Below, one piece after another: positions 1-12,174 of a stretch of DNA of 64,000 nucleotides. The translations under genes were made by a program, and so were the position numbers. Positions within the stretch are counted from its first letter, which is position 1, and every line of letters begins with the position of its first letter. A model generated the notes under the pieces. That model worked only from the letters and a program-made list of their open reading frames with translations, had not been told where the DNA came from and ran no database searches. Source of the stretch: Orbilia blumenaviensis (taxonomy: Eukaryota > Ascomycota > Orbiliomycetes > Orbiliales > Orbiliaceae); the NCBI GenBank assembly GCA_036872755.1, contig JAVHNS010000004.1, positions 186,001 through 250,000 of the forward strand, given 5' to 3'.

Positions 1-3000
1 TGGAGTCTGGTGAGGAAACATTAATATTCTCACTTACTAAATAGTAATAGCTGGAAATTTTGCCCAAGGCTGTTGATTCGAGATGACCGGTTGGATGTGA
101 TACAAGACACCCAGATTTCTGTAGCTCGTTTACGGAGCTGTCCACCAAGCTAACTAGGAACTCATTGACTTCTTCTTGTGCCGACATCGACTGTTGGTCC
201 TCTGCTGCAATCTCCAGTCCATAGAAGTTGGGATTTTTATGTAATCTTCTAAAGAAGAATGTCCATGTCAAGTAATCCAACGAGTCTTGTTTAGACTTGA
301 TAGTGCCTGCAGAAACTTCAGCGCCCAAATGGTCATCCAGGACTTTGTGCAATGATGATTCAACGGGAAAGCCGGTATGAAGAAAATACTTGTAGAAAGA
401 TTTTTTGGCTTCCTGTGTGAAGATACGCGCAATTCCACTAGTATCAAACTGCGGTCGTCCTGCTCGTCCTAGCATCTGTAAGACGTCTGTCAAATCCATA
501 TCCTTGTAGCCCTCAGTCTTTGCATCAAAGAACTGAGTTCCTTTAACAATAACAAGATGGGCTGGTAAATTGACACCCCATGCGAGTGTGCTGGTAGCCA
601 CCAAGATTTGAATTTTGTTGGTGAGGAACAATTCCTCGACCAGGAGACGGTCACTTTCAACGAGACCGGCATGATGAAGACCAATCCCAAAAGCCAATGC
701 CTCTTTCAAAGGGGTGTCTCTAATACCACTTAGAATGCTTATAAGGCCTTCTTCGGAGACGTTCAGGAAGCGCCTTGGGTTGTCCTCTAAACCACAGAAT
801 GCAATAAGATCCTTTGCGGTTAACCTCGTCTGTCGTCGGGAAGCAACAAATATAATGACTGGTTTTGTTGGAGAATGGCTTTTAATAGCTAGGAAAGCCG
901 GGCGATTCATTGACGCCATCAATGGACAGAAACCTTGCTTTTCCGCAAACCCATCAATGTAAACCTCTAATGGGACTGGGCGGACTGAGTGCCTAAAGTT
1001 GAACAGACCCTCCTCTTTAACACCGAGCCAGTTACCAACGTCTGCAGCGTTCGCACAAGCTGTCGACATACCCATTAACCTGACCGGGTTTGAGGTTTGA
1101 GATGCAATGTAGTTCATACGAGAAACAATGATCTCTAGAATGGGACCTCGATCGCTGCCAAGGAGATGGATTTCATCTATTATCACCAATGAGACCTTTC
1201 TTACGTAGTCTCTTGTTTGCCAGCTACGGCTGATACCATCCCACTTCTCTGGAGTTGTAATGATGATATCGGCATTCCTTATAGATCGAGTATCGGGGGT
1301 ATTGTCACCTGTCAACTCGACTAAACTAATACCCATAGGTCCGACAAGGCGGGCCCTCCAGTCCTTTACTCGCTCCTTGACAAGAGCCTTCATCGGGGCA
1401 ATGTACACGACTTTTGACCCGGGCTTATCACGAAAGGCAGCCCACATGGCGAGTTCGCAAGCGACTGTCTTTCCACTGCCAGTCGGTGAACCCAACAATA
1501 TGTTGGATTTTGAATGGTATAAAGTGTGGAATATTTGGGTCTGCATGGGGTTGAAGTATTGGAACTTGGCTCCATAAATCCCTTCAATAAGCGGGTTTTC
1601 CAAAGCAGAGATCGGGAGTGGTTGTAGGTTTAGTAAGTCGGTATAGAAAGACTCAGTATCCGGGCGGATGAGATGTTGGAAAGATGTCGCGGTGACGGTT
1701 TCCGCCCCAAGCCACCTATCGGAAATGCATCTGACATATAGTTGAGTAGGCAAAGGATCTGTCAATGGAACCATGAAGCTTATTTCGTGATCATCCCTGA
1801 ATTTCTTTTTACTCAGAATGAAATATTCATGGTGTAATATCTCGGATGTTTCCGAGTTTTCGACCCAGATCCAGTAGCTTTCAGATGTACCGTGCAGTCT
1901 GTCATTCCATTCAAACTCTGGAACGATGTTTAGATGTACCTTCAAGACATCTCGATTTAAAGGTGCCGTTTCCACCTCTACTGACACTATTGGGAAATTG
2001 TTGATGATTCGCTTTATATCATAGCCCACCTTTTTATTATGAACCAGTTCGCCGATTTCCAGTGGGTCCATATCCTGAAGAACTTGGATTGAAGATGCGG
2101 ATTCCTTCTCCGATAGATTTCTCAGAATATGTGGAGGGAGATCAAACTGTGAAAGTGGGTGTTCGTATGACCATCGCCGCTTCTCTATGGATTTGCAGAT
2201 GGAGAGGAGGACCTGGCAGAGGTAACCCCACTTCCTTTCGAGCGCCATGAGGAAGAGAGCTCGCGCTATTCTTGCAGAATTCTGCGCAACGTATGCGGAA
2301 TCCGAGACGAGTGCGAAGTCCTCAATATTAGAGCGTGATATGAATGACTGGAGCAAAACATTGGTCTTGCCGTGAGCCGTATCCAGGGTGCCCTCGATAT
2401 CACAAGGACATTCGTTTTCATGGAGACGGGTTAATTCATTAGCTTCGTTGTCTCGAGACTTTATCTGGTCGAATTCGCCACTCATGCTCAACATCTTGAA
2501 TACATCGGCTTCTGAACCAAGCGGGTTCATCATTGTGTTGAAGATTTCGATACTGGTGCTAAGTATATAATAGTTTGAAGCGATTCGGCCCACGTTCTTC
2601 GAAGTTAGAGATTCTGTACGGTCGTCATATATCATCATCTGGGTTTTCTGGAGAGATCGAGCTGCTTTAATGATAAGATCGCGTCGTCTCTTTCCGAGAT
2701 TGGGATCATGCTGGATTTCACTCCAGTCGATACCATAAGCCATTGGATTTTTCTTCATACGGACGAAGAGGTAGGTATATCCAAGCCATTGAACCCCCTC
2801 GTCGACTGACGTAACTGTCCCTAAAGAAACCTCTGCGTTTAGGTTATCAACGAGCTTTTCAGTGAACCTCGACTCAATTGGCTGCTGTTGGGTGATAGCT
2901 GATAGATAATGCGCGAGCTTGTCGTGTGTCGTGCATATGATACCGATACCATATTCTATAACCCACAGTCAGTGATGTTTGGTTATAATTAAGCCTTCTT

Positions 3001-5390
3001 CCAATGTTACTCACTTTCGAACTGAGGTCTTCCTGCGCGTCCAAAGATCTGCAAGACATCGAGGATACCAAGATCAACATGCCCACCCTTCTGTGGACTG
3101 TAAACTTGAGTACCTTTAATAACGACGGCAGCGGCGGGTAAGTTAACACCCCAAGCGAGGGTAGCCGTGCAGCATAAAACCTTGGTGACACCTTCGGAGA
3201 ATAGACGCTCCATGAGATTTCGGTCTGATCTTAACATTCCGGCGTGATGCACCCCCAGGCCCTTTCTGAATAATTCCTTGAGTTCTCTGCCCTTCGCTTT
3301 GTCGACATCCCGCTTTAGGGTGTCGTATCTCGGGTGCTCTGTGTTATCGAACAGATCGATACGCTGTTCGTCCGAAGCCATTTCGTAGAGGAGTCTTGCA
3401 GTTTTCACGGTATCCTTCCTTGAATGCACAAAAACCATGACTTGGTGCCCGAGTTCAAGCATCTCCTTAACCTTCTCCCAAGCGATTCGGTCAAGGTTTT
3501 CGTTCGAGGTTCTGGTGCCAGGCTTGCCTTTTACGCCGACAAAATGCTGCTCAAGAGGTACAGGACGGAAGGATTGGTCGAAATAGAATAATCCTTGTAA
3601 CGGATTAACCTTCAGGAAATTTGATACATCGACATAGTTGGGCAAGGTTGCAGAAAGTCCGACAATTCTGATCATAGATTGAGTGGCTTCAACCTGTCTC
3701 TGAGTTCTGGCGACTAGGGTTTCTATGACAGGCCCACGCTCATCATGAAGCATGTGAACTTCGTCGATGATGAGCAGACGAACCTTTTGGACAAGTTCAT
3801 TATCGCCAGTGCTTTTCCTTGTCACGACGTCCCATTTCTCTGGTGTTGTAACAATAATCTGAGTTCTCAAGATCTCGGCTTTGGTAAGATGCATATCACC
3901 TAGTTTCCGACGGCTTCTTAGCGTTTTCGAAATGGGAAGCATCTTATATCTGCGGCCTCAACCATACCAGTGAGCTCTCGGACTTCAATACCGAGCCAAG
4001 CCAACCGTTTCGCAAATTTGACGACGACTTCTGCAGCTAGAGCTTTCATTGGAGCGACATAAACCTAAATAGAGCTATCTTAGATTCCAAGTGGAGGTTA
4101 AGAGGGGGGGGGGGGGGGTAATTAGACTTGGTTATATTTACAATTTTAAAATCAGAAAGATTAACCTGGAACTCGTCCCCGTAAGCCGTAGATGGGGGCG
4201 GGCTGCAATTCTTCCCGATCGTACTGAGGATTGTTAGCATAGCAGCATCCGTTTTACCCTAAATCCAATAGATTAGACCAGCTACGGAACATGATAGGCG
4301 GTTCCGATTGAACTTCTTACTGCACCAGTTGGAGCACAAATCAGCATGTTTTCGTTAGTCTGATATGCTACTGGGTATACAAGAGATTGCATCCTGTTGA
4401 GGCTTTGGTAACCCATGAAGGTTCTTCGGCAAAGGCTGTCCAAGGACTTTATGTCTACCCTCTCGGCATCGGATCTGACGGCACCGACCTTATTGGGAGG
4501 GACTCGGATTTCTTGGTGTTTCTACGCCCTTTTAGTCAGTTGATGAAGAGGTTGGTGCATGGTGGGATTACGCAGAGCACCTCAAAATCCATAGTAATAC
4601 TACCAGATGGCAGTGCATATTTCTTTCCGGTGAAGCTCAACGTATTTCCCGCATCATGACTTTTGTAGACATGGGGATACTGAGTCTCAGGTTGCATCAA
4701 CTTTGGCCCAAGAAGCTGGGTTTTATGCGCAAAGTCGGCCTGCTTGAGGCGCTCTCTCTGCTGGTCTGGTGTCAAGAGGTGAAACCCCTCGACACCAGTA
4801 TTGCTTGAGACCGGCTTAGCTTGCGCAACTGGGGGCTGGATTATCTGTTCCCGATGTTCAATTAATTCTCCAATGAGATCCAATTCTTCGAATCCTAAAA
4901 TGTCTGGGAGCGAAGATTGCAATTCCATATCTATTATTCATTGGAAATATAAGCTCTCGTACTTAAGACTGGGTAGGCTACGGAGACTTTTGTTCGAACC
5001 TGATACATTGGATTGCAAAAGTTGCAGTACGTTAGAGTACAAGTCAGATGAGCCCATAGCTGAACCCGTTCGCAAAGCCACAGCTTCCATCTGCGAAGAC
5101 AGCCAACGCTGGTCATATCTGGCCCGTCCTTGACTAGGAAGTCCTTGGACCGGAGATCCAGAGCCAGAGCCTGAACTGAGCGAATCCTCGGAGTCGTAGA
5201 CATCGAACAAATCTTCATCTTCGGTCTCGTCGTCCGAGCTTTCTAGGTCAGGCAAATCCAACGTAACATCCAATGGTTTGTTGGTTTCCTCAAAGCTGGA
5301 GTGTGCCTTCCGGAATTCGTCGAGAAGGCGTTCCATCTCCTGGATCTCCTTCAGAAACGCATCGGCCTCAAAGGGCTCTGTGTTACCCAT
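1..5390 (-). CDS. slh1: Slh1-type tandem Ski2-like helicase (RQT complex), 3' partial
   Basis: Large ATP-dependent RNA helicase with two Ski2-like cassettes. The family member Slh1/ASCC3 is the motor of the ribosome-quality-control trigger complex, which splits collided ribosomes in the cytosol. Read exons: 5390-4982, 4930-4581, 4521-4321, 4258-4166, 4064-3968, 3899-3015 and 2955 to about 38, where a GTAAGTG donor (31-37) suggests that the last visible exon ends. First cassette: Walker A APTGAGKT formed across the intron at 4259-4320, DEVH box near 3757, [11 protein letters not shown], and [10 protein letters not shown]. Second cassette: SPTGSGKT near 1480, DEIH near 1170, and [10 protein letters not shown]. 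Between the cassettes lies a Sec63-like region. The acidic N terminus (residues 1-130) matches the family layout. Only the C-terminal Sec63 part is outside the window. The paralogue Brr2 is less likely, given the N-terminal sequence and the short pre-helicase region. The gene is divergent from the CutA-like gene. Confidence 0.93.
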
Positions 5391-6079
5391 TGTCGATATA
5401 AAATGTTTCGGTCTCGTAAGTACTTAGATTGTTTGTCTAATGGGTGCTGGTAGAATGGCGATTGAGATGTGGGTGTACTGTGATATCAGCTTTAGTTATC
5501 GTGACTCTTTAGCTGTTGTTGGAAAGTGGAAAATAGGATGGGACAGAATGTGTTGTTCCGACACTGGAGGTTGTGTTAACCCTTGGTTACTGCCCCTCCC
5601 TCAGGTAGCCGGCCATACATGATCCAGTCCCGGTCCAGTCCCGGTCCAGTCCCATCCAGTCCCATCCAGTCCAGTCCTGTCCCGTCTCTTTGCTCAGGCG
5701 ACGCGCCCTAGCCAGCCAGCCCGCCAGCCAGCCAGCCAGCCGGCATCCACCCATCCCACCACCATCCCACCACTTCCACTATCCCCGCCGCAGCCATCCT
5801 CCTTCCGGCGTTATATATATATAGACGGCCTGACTTCATCCATCCATTTATCTAACCTCATCATTCTATCGTTCGTCGCACCAAGTCAACTGGAATCCAG
5901 TACCACTCAAAAGCTCACCACCGTGCGAGCTCCCAATTGCCCCAAACCATCGTTACACGGCCTCCTGGCGGAATGGATCGTGAACCCCCCATCAATACTA
6001 CATCAGATATTCTTAACTATTCAACAAACGATTGAGGCCTCAATTATCCGTAGACATCTTCACCCGATACGCACGCAAA
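5391..6079. promoter_or_regulatory. Shared divergent promoter slh1 / nucleotidyltransferase
   Basis: This gap of about 690 bp separates two divergent start codons. It holds a direct-repeat block of GGTCCAGTCCC/CATCCAGTCCC units (about 5630-5690) followed by CCAGC repeats (about 5705-5745). A TATA-like run TTATATATATATAG lies near 5811-5824, placed for the rightward gene about 260 bp before its start. The shared-promoter role is inferred from geometry. Confidence 0.5.
5630..5747. repeat. Short tandem repeats in the divergent promoter
   Basis: An imperfect array of 11-bp units related to GGTCCAGTCCC is followed by a 4-bp-periodic CCAG array. Both are pyrimidine-rich on the plus strand. There is no coding potential. 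Confidence 0.7.
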
Positions 6080-8542
6080 ATGAACCGAGCCGATAACCAT
6101 TTGCGACAGGGCCCTGCGGATACAGGGCCTAACGGACCTGGGAATCTGGAGGCGAAGTTAAGAGGCATGTTGAAATCGGACCAAGCCAGTAACCAGCTGC
6201 CTGGGCCGCTGATACAACAGGCACCGGGAGAGTATGCTCAGCTTTCGATGGCATCAGGACAACTTCCTCCACCAGGACTCCTCCCCAGTCCTAGCATTCA
6301 CCGACAGCAGCATCCACCACCCATGTTGCAGAGGAGTAGCACCATTCCTGGCTATGGGTTTGCTCCACGACAACAACCACAACAACAACAACTGCAACAA
6401 CATCACCATCCTCCAACGCTTGACAGAGCAGGCACCTTTCACGACGGAATGCCTTCACCTCCCTTTGGCGGCCCCGCATCTTACCACAGCCCACGTTCCC
6501 GTGGATCTGGGGGAGGCAGTGGAGGAAGATGGGGCCGACCTAATGGATTCCAAAATGCACCAGTCCCCCAGATGAACAATACCTTGCATTTCCCCCCATT
6601 GGGAACCGTCCCTACCCAACCGCCTCCCCCTCCACCTCTTTCTGAAAACCGCTTTCCTTCTAACATGAATAATAGCCGTCGTTACTCTGGTAAGAATTAA
6701 ATAATATAATTGGCAGATTAGATATTCACTGACTTGTGTCACAGGACCGGGACATTATCACCAAGATAAATCGCATAGCCCAACCTATCCGAGAAACGAC
6801 CCCTTCTATAGCCCGCCTGGGCACCACCAAGGCTTTGGAAGCAGTCCTCCGTCGCACCGTAGTAGAGGCCGAGGCTATCATAATTATCGAGGTTCGCATG
6901 GCAGTGTGGGCAAATCCTCCCGACATTGTAAGCTTTGATACACATATAGGCCATGTAGATTGAACTGGGACTAACTGAACCGCAGATGTGCCTCTTGACT
7001 ATACGCAGATGACTGATTATGCGAAGGCTGTCGTCGAAAGCGTTAGCCCAGCGCCTGATGAGATCTCTATGAAAAATACTACCCTCCGCCGAATCACAGA
7101 AATTTGCAACAATCTAGTCCCGGGTTCACGGGTTATACCCTTTGGATCCCTTGTTTCCGGCTTTGCAACGAAAGGAGCGGACATGGATTTGATCTTTGCC
7201 CACGACTCACTTGATCCCCAACCCTTTAGTCACGAATCCAACATTCCTGTTCGGCTTGCCGGCGAATTTTTGAAACGGGGGTTCGAAGTCGATCTTCTCA
7301 TTCGAACACGAGTTCCCATCCTGAAGATAAAGACACCTGGCAGCGAACCTGGGTCGCGGCCTGGGTCGCCCTCTGCTGAAGAAGTTCTGAAGGAAGACCT
7401 TGGGGAAGAGCCCTGGCCCGAAAATATATCCTGTGATATCGGATTCAAAGCTCATCTCGGGATAACAAATTCTTACTTTTTCCGAACCTATAGCCAATGT
7501 GACCCCAGGTTTCGGGAAATGGTATTGTTCGTCAAGGTGAGATACTAGGTTCCCCTAACATATACATAGAGCTCAGACTAACAAGTCGTAGCAATGGTCG
7601 AAAAATCGTGATCTCAACTCGCCGTATTTTGGAACCTTGTCGTCCTACGGCTACGTTTTAATGGTGGCACATTTCTTGATTAATGTTGTGCAACCACCTA
7701 TTCTACCTAATCTCCAACTCATACCCCCAGAGCCAGATACTCCAGAATCCGAACTCATGCAAGACGGCTTCTCCATATGGTACTTCAAAGACGTCTCAAA
7801 AATAACATCAGGGGAGCTCCTTCCAGGCGCGAAGAATGAGATGGAACTTGGGCAACTACTTTACGAATTCTTTCAATACTTCACTACAAACTTCAACTTT
7901 GTCGGCGAAGTAGTAACGATTCGAACACCTGGAGGAGTCATGTATAAGCAAGAAAAGGGCTGGACAAGCGCCCGAGAGCGTGTTGGGGAAACAACTACCT
8001 ATCAGGATCGGTATTTGCTCGCGTTGGAAGATCCGTTCGAGATTACACACAATGTAGGCCGCACGTGTGGTGGGCCCGGTGTCAGAAGAATCAGAGGGGA
8101 AATGCAACGGGCCGCCCAAATAATTCGTAAGGTTTCAACGCCTGTGGCCCCGGAGTCACCAGCTACAGCAGCTAGGAATGCTGGGTGGGAGATTCAAGTT
8201 ACCTTGGATGATTTGATGGTTACTGTGAGACAGAACAACAGAACGTTCAGAAATAGGAAGAATAACCAAAAAAATTTGGTGGAATGGATAAGAAATGACT
8301 GGACTGTAGGGGCGTGCCTTGCTCAGATTGACGCCGCATCAGAGGAGCTAAGAAGGAAACGAGAGCTCGGATTGCCCGATGACGCGGAGCTTCCTCCAGA
8401 AAGCGAAGAGGGTACTGAGGGAACCGAGGGAGATGAAGATGACAGATCAGCTTCTTCAGAGGACAGTGGCTTGCAGTTGGTTAGTTCGAGCCCCGGTGCT
8501 CATAGAGTAATCGAGGGTCTTGACGGGCTGAGAATATCATAG
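6080..8542 (+). CDS. Cid1/CutA-like cytoplasmic RNA nucleotidyltransferase
   Basis: Template-independent RNA nucleotidyltransferase of the Cid1/Cid13/CutA group, enzymes that add U, C/U or A tails to mRNA 3' ends. Exons: 6080-6689, 6745-6927, 6986-7536 and 7592-8542, giving about 764 residues with consistent frames. The N-terminal third is Gln/Pro/His/Gly-rich and disordered. The catalytic NTase motif GSLVSGFATKGADMDLIF lies near 7145-7200, with the metal-binding D-x-D inside ADMDL; the third acidic residue is likely in GFEVDLLI. The PAP-associated domain follows, with VKQWSKNRDLNSPYFGTLSS, YFGTLSSYGYVLMVAHFL and the family hallmark DPFEITHNVGRTC near 8030-8065. The C terminus is acidic and Ser-rich. 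I chose the ATG at 6080 because it is the first in-frame ATG (CAAAATGAA context). Whether it uridylates, adds CU or adenylates cannot be read from sequence. Confidence 0.9.
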
Positions 8543-8722
8543 AGCCCGGGGACCCGGCAGAAACAAGAATCTCGTTTTGAGATTTTGCAAAATGCATAAA
8601 AGATTATGGGCCTTAATTAGGTAGCCACGAGGTTTTATCAGATAATGCTAATATAATACAATTTTTGAATGAGAAGCCCTATTTGAACGCCTAACTCCAC
8701 TAACATGCTCGTAAGGTATTGG

Positions 8723-9721
8723 CTAAACATCCATCTCCCAAGCGTACTCTTGCTGTGCCCTGTCCTTCCGTTCATTATTCTTACGGAAGAACAGGGCCTC
8801 GGTCCCATTTCCTCGGTCCACGCCATCCCATCGATGACCGGGCCGGATTCCATATCTATTCGGCGCGAAGGCACCCTTATAGAGTGGGAGGCCGCTTTTC
8901 GACTGCCCAGCGGCCTTCTTCCTCAGAAACGGTGCGGCGGGATCATTCCACATCTCCTTCTCTTTCAATTCTTTATTCATATCCTCATCGTCCGCGTGCC
9001 TAGCTAATTTCATGAGCTTAGCATCATCAAGCCGTTTTCTCCGTTCTTCGGCTTCAGCGAGTTGCACTACGCCTTTATTCATTTCCTTCTGTTGGCGTTT
9101 TTTTTCCTCCTCTTCTTCGAGTTTTCTACGAGCCTCTGCGCGCTGCATAGCGATGTTGATGATTCTACCGGATGCGTCGCGGTAGATTGTGTCTTTGCCC
9201 TTGCCCGCCTCCTCAGCATTGACCTTCTTGAATTCCTCGAGTTCCTTGTCTCGTTTCTTCTTCATCGCGGCGGTGACCTGTGCGGCAGATTGCAAGCCGG
9301 CACGAGCGCCTGATTCCATCACTAAAGCTTCATCTTCTGGGTTTGTTGCGACAACAACAGGTGCCTCGGATTCAAGGAGAGCAGCCTCAGATGCTGCAAT
9401 GTCGGCGGCTGTCGACGCGATAATCGCGTCTGCTGCAGCGGTATCCGCATCCTTCCCTGGGCCCGAAATCGTATTCCACCCTGATTTTTTCGTTTTTCGA
9501 AATTCAGCTGTTGAGCGATCATTCACGGTGACCGGCCTGTCTTCATCGTCATCGTCGTCCGGGCCTGCCTTTTCCCACCCTGTAGCATCATCATCTACGA
9601 GGGTGACCTGTCGACCCTTTGCCTTCTCCTCTTTTCTCTTTCGTTTTTTAGCTTTCTTGTCGAAGGACTCATCTTTGGTGAGGTATTTGGCGTTTAGGTA
9701 GTCGGCGAGTGACGAGGACAT
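8723..9721 (-). CDS. bud13: Bud13/Cwc26-like pre-mRNA splicing factor (RES complex)
   Basis: A single-exon gene of 332 residues. Bud13 is a subunit of the retention-and-splicing (RES) complex, which binds the activated spliceosome and helps retain unspliced pre-mRNA. Visible features: N-terminal MSSSLADYLNAKYL, typical of the family; a Lys-rich stretch near residues 23-37; a long charged coiled-coil-like middle (residues 150-250); and the conserved C-terminal block with PLYKGAFAPNRYGIRPGHRWDGVDRGNG and ending RAQQEYAWEMDV. That C-terminal block is the part that docks in the RES complex. The length is at the short end for filamentous fungi but complete. It converges with the nucleotidyltransferase gene, with 180 bp between the stops. 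Confidence 0.95.
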   Translation of the reverse strand: MSSSLADYLNAKYLTKDESFDKKAKKRKRKEEKAKGRQVTLVDDDATGWEKAGPDDDDDEDRPVTVNDRSTAEFRKTKKSGWNTISGPGKDADTAAADAIIASTAADIAASEAALLESEAPVVVATNPEDEALVMESGARAGLQSAAQVTAAMKKKRDKELEEFKKVNAEEAGKGKDTIYRDASGRIINIAMQRAEARRKLEEEEEKKRQQKEMNKGVVQLAEAEERRKRLDDAKLMKLARHADDEDMNKELKEKEMWNDPAAPFLRKKAAGQSKSGLPLYKGAFAPNRYGIRPGHRWDGVDRGNGTEALFFRKNNERKDRAQQEYAWEMDV

Positions 9722-11534
9722 GACGGTTGCTTGTTGAGTAACAGACCAGTCGCGACGAACTGAACATTGAAGATTCGAATGTGTTGTTACTGACTAAGCA
9801 AGACCATGAACCTCGCGATAAAGCAACACCATCTTGACCACTAGGTATTCCATGCCAGGTATGATAGGATGCACAATAATAACCGTACTTAATGATCATC
9901 TTACTGTGTAGGCCCATGTAGGACGGAATTTAGAAGCGAACTAATCAACGGGAAAGTAGGCAAGAACCATACACCCGGCTACCGGTAGACAGGCCAGCCT
10001 TGATCTCAAAACAATGACGCTGGAATTCGTTAGATTTGGCAAGAGACGAAAATAGACTACTGGATGACGTCGTACCCAATGCCTGAACATGTGCCTGTCA
10101 ATCCTATAAAGCTTGAGGCTTCCGGAATGTCTATCAAGATCAACTTTATCCAGCCACGCGGGCATCGAACAGCCACAGCCAGAATGGCAATAACCCGATG
10201 ACGACAGTCGATGGCCGTCAGGGTCCCGGTTGGGAATATTCGATATGACGAAGGAATGGGGTCATGGGAAACGCATAAGGTTCCTAAAGGCTCGGAAGCA
10301 AAACATGGAATCACCTGCCGACAAACAAGGAGTGACTGACCAACGGCAAGACGCCGTGCAACTACGGACGCCTACAATTGGAGCAGCGAAAAAGCCCCGA
10401 GCAGGCTGACGAAATGAAAGGTCGTGCCGCGGGAAAGCCTATGATGCCTGAGCCTTGAGTCAAGCTGTGCCTGTAAGCTCGCAAGGCGTGAAAGGCTCCT
10501 TACTGCAGCTCGCCTATGCTTGTGCAGGAACAGGAGAAAGGAGCCAATAGGGGGCCACTGATACGGCGCATGGGCCAATTAGAAGCCAGTATTTGGTGAC
10601 CCCAGATGCAGCTCATCTGCTGCAAGCGACGTATTTTTGGAAAGGACCCAGAAAGGTACTTTGCTGTTTTCGTCTCTATCTGGCAAGCTTGAGATCGGAA
10701 GTGGCCGGTATTGCATAGATCCAGCTGTGTGAGTGCTGGGCAGGCTGGTCAGATTCCCATGATGTCCAGCTCGAAGTATGGCCCCCAAACGCGACATCGA
10801 CAGGCCCGAAAACGCCGGGGGGGAGTGGGTGGCATATGTGCGCATATCAGCTATCGAGATAAACCCCCTGTCGACGAGTGTCCAACCCCCATGAACTAGC
10901 TGCGCGCGATTTAGACCGAAAGCTGATGTCTTGTATTACCTCTGGACAGACCAAGACCATGCGTATCGAAGTTATCTCGATTCGGACAGCAAGCCTCCAC
11001 TCAGGAGATACCTCTGCATAGTACTCATGGCAACGTCGGCAAGTGGAAGGCCGGCCCAGCTCGGGGAAATTAGCTAATCCAGGCACTCACCCATTCCGAG
11101 GCAAGGAGTCATATTGTCATAGCTGAATCCGAACCCGACCTGAAGTACCTGAACTGGAATCCCCTGAAGCTTTCTTTTGTTGGGGGATGATGACATTGGA
11201 AACATATAAAGCGGCGCCCTCCGCCCCCTTCGAGTCGGTCTCGAAGCTTCGGTCACGGGGTTGCGAGGTTACCATTCAGTCTCTGTCAGCCTACCAAATC
11301 ATATTATTGCCCAATAAACTATTCGTTAATATCACTCTCGAACTCTCCCACACCTTTCCTCTTCTTCCTTCATCTTCATACAACCTTCCAACAGAACTGC
11401 TAGTTTCTTGATAGTACGATTCGCAGTAGCTATCACCGTTATCATCCAAAGAACCACTCCAAGCAAAGCAACCTTTCCCCTAAATCAAATTATCCCAGTA
11501 AACTCGAAAGCTTGAAAAGCACAGACAAACCAAT
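9722..11534. other. Intergenic region, promoter of the orphan gene at 11535
   Basis: Between Bud13 and the next gene I see no supported coding region. Open frames here are short, unconserved in appearance and often overlap on both strands. A TATA-like CATATAAAG sits near 11201-11209. It is followed by a pyrimidine-rich, ATG-free stretch up to the start codon at 11535, consistent with a leader of about 300 bases. Confidence 0.5.
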
Positions 11535-12174
11535 ATGGCATCTATCACCGATTCTGTTAACAGCATCGTTCCATCCACTGCTGACCTCAGGAAGGCATCC
11601 GTTGAGCAGCACCGTGCCAAAAACGTGCGTTACCGTTCCACTCACAACCCCCCTTTTTTGGATAAAACCTCAAAATAGACATATACTAATGTGCATATAG
11701 CGTAAGGTTCGATACCGTAATGTAAACGTCAACCTTCTTAACCGGCCTATGGAACCAGGAGCAATGGGTTCTGATTGTAAACGCTGGAACGAACGCAATA
11801 TGTTCAAGATGCCTAACCCTGACACCTTCGGTGGTCGCTGTTGTCAATGCCAGTCCTGCAGGTCAGATCGTTGGGTGTCAAACAACCGGTGCAAGACCCG
11901 TCTTCAAAGAGGCTGGTATCACGACACAGTCGACAATGTTGACGATTCGTACGACCAAGACAATGTCTATCGCGATGGTGTCGACGGCGTTCTATACTCG
12001 TATGATCGACCTACCGGGCCCAGCCATGGTTCTCAGGTCCTATCTCAGGCGCTCAACATTGCCATCGATAAAATGGAGAGAAAGCAACTTGACTTGCTCA
12101 TCAAAAATGAGTATGACGTTGTTGACTCCGAGGAATCTGCTTCCTCCGAAGACGATGAGTACGAGTTTGTCTAA
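11535..12174 (+). CDS. Hypothetical protein with Cys cluster and acidic tail
   Basis: I do not recognise this protein. Two exons read 11535-11624 and 11701-12174, giving 187 residues. The intron has a GTGCGT donor, an ACTAATG branch-like site and an ATAG acceptor, and keeps the frame. The start lies in a good context (CAATATGGC) after a pyrimidine-rich leader with an upstream TATA-like site. The N terminus is small and Ser/Ala-rich, and a basic patch RKVRYR follows the splice. A Cys-rich segment GRCCQCQSC lies near residue 78. The C-terminal third is acidic and predicted helical (SQALNIAIDKMERKQLDLLIK), ending EDDEYEFV. No signal peptide or membrane span is visible. The gene model is moderately supported; the function is unknown. 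Confidence 0.55.
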
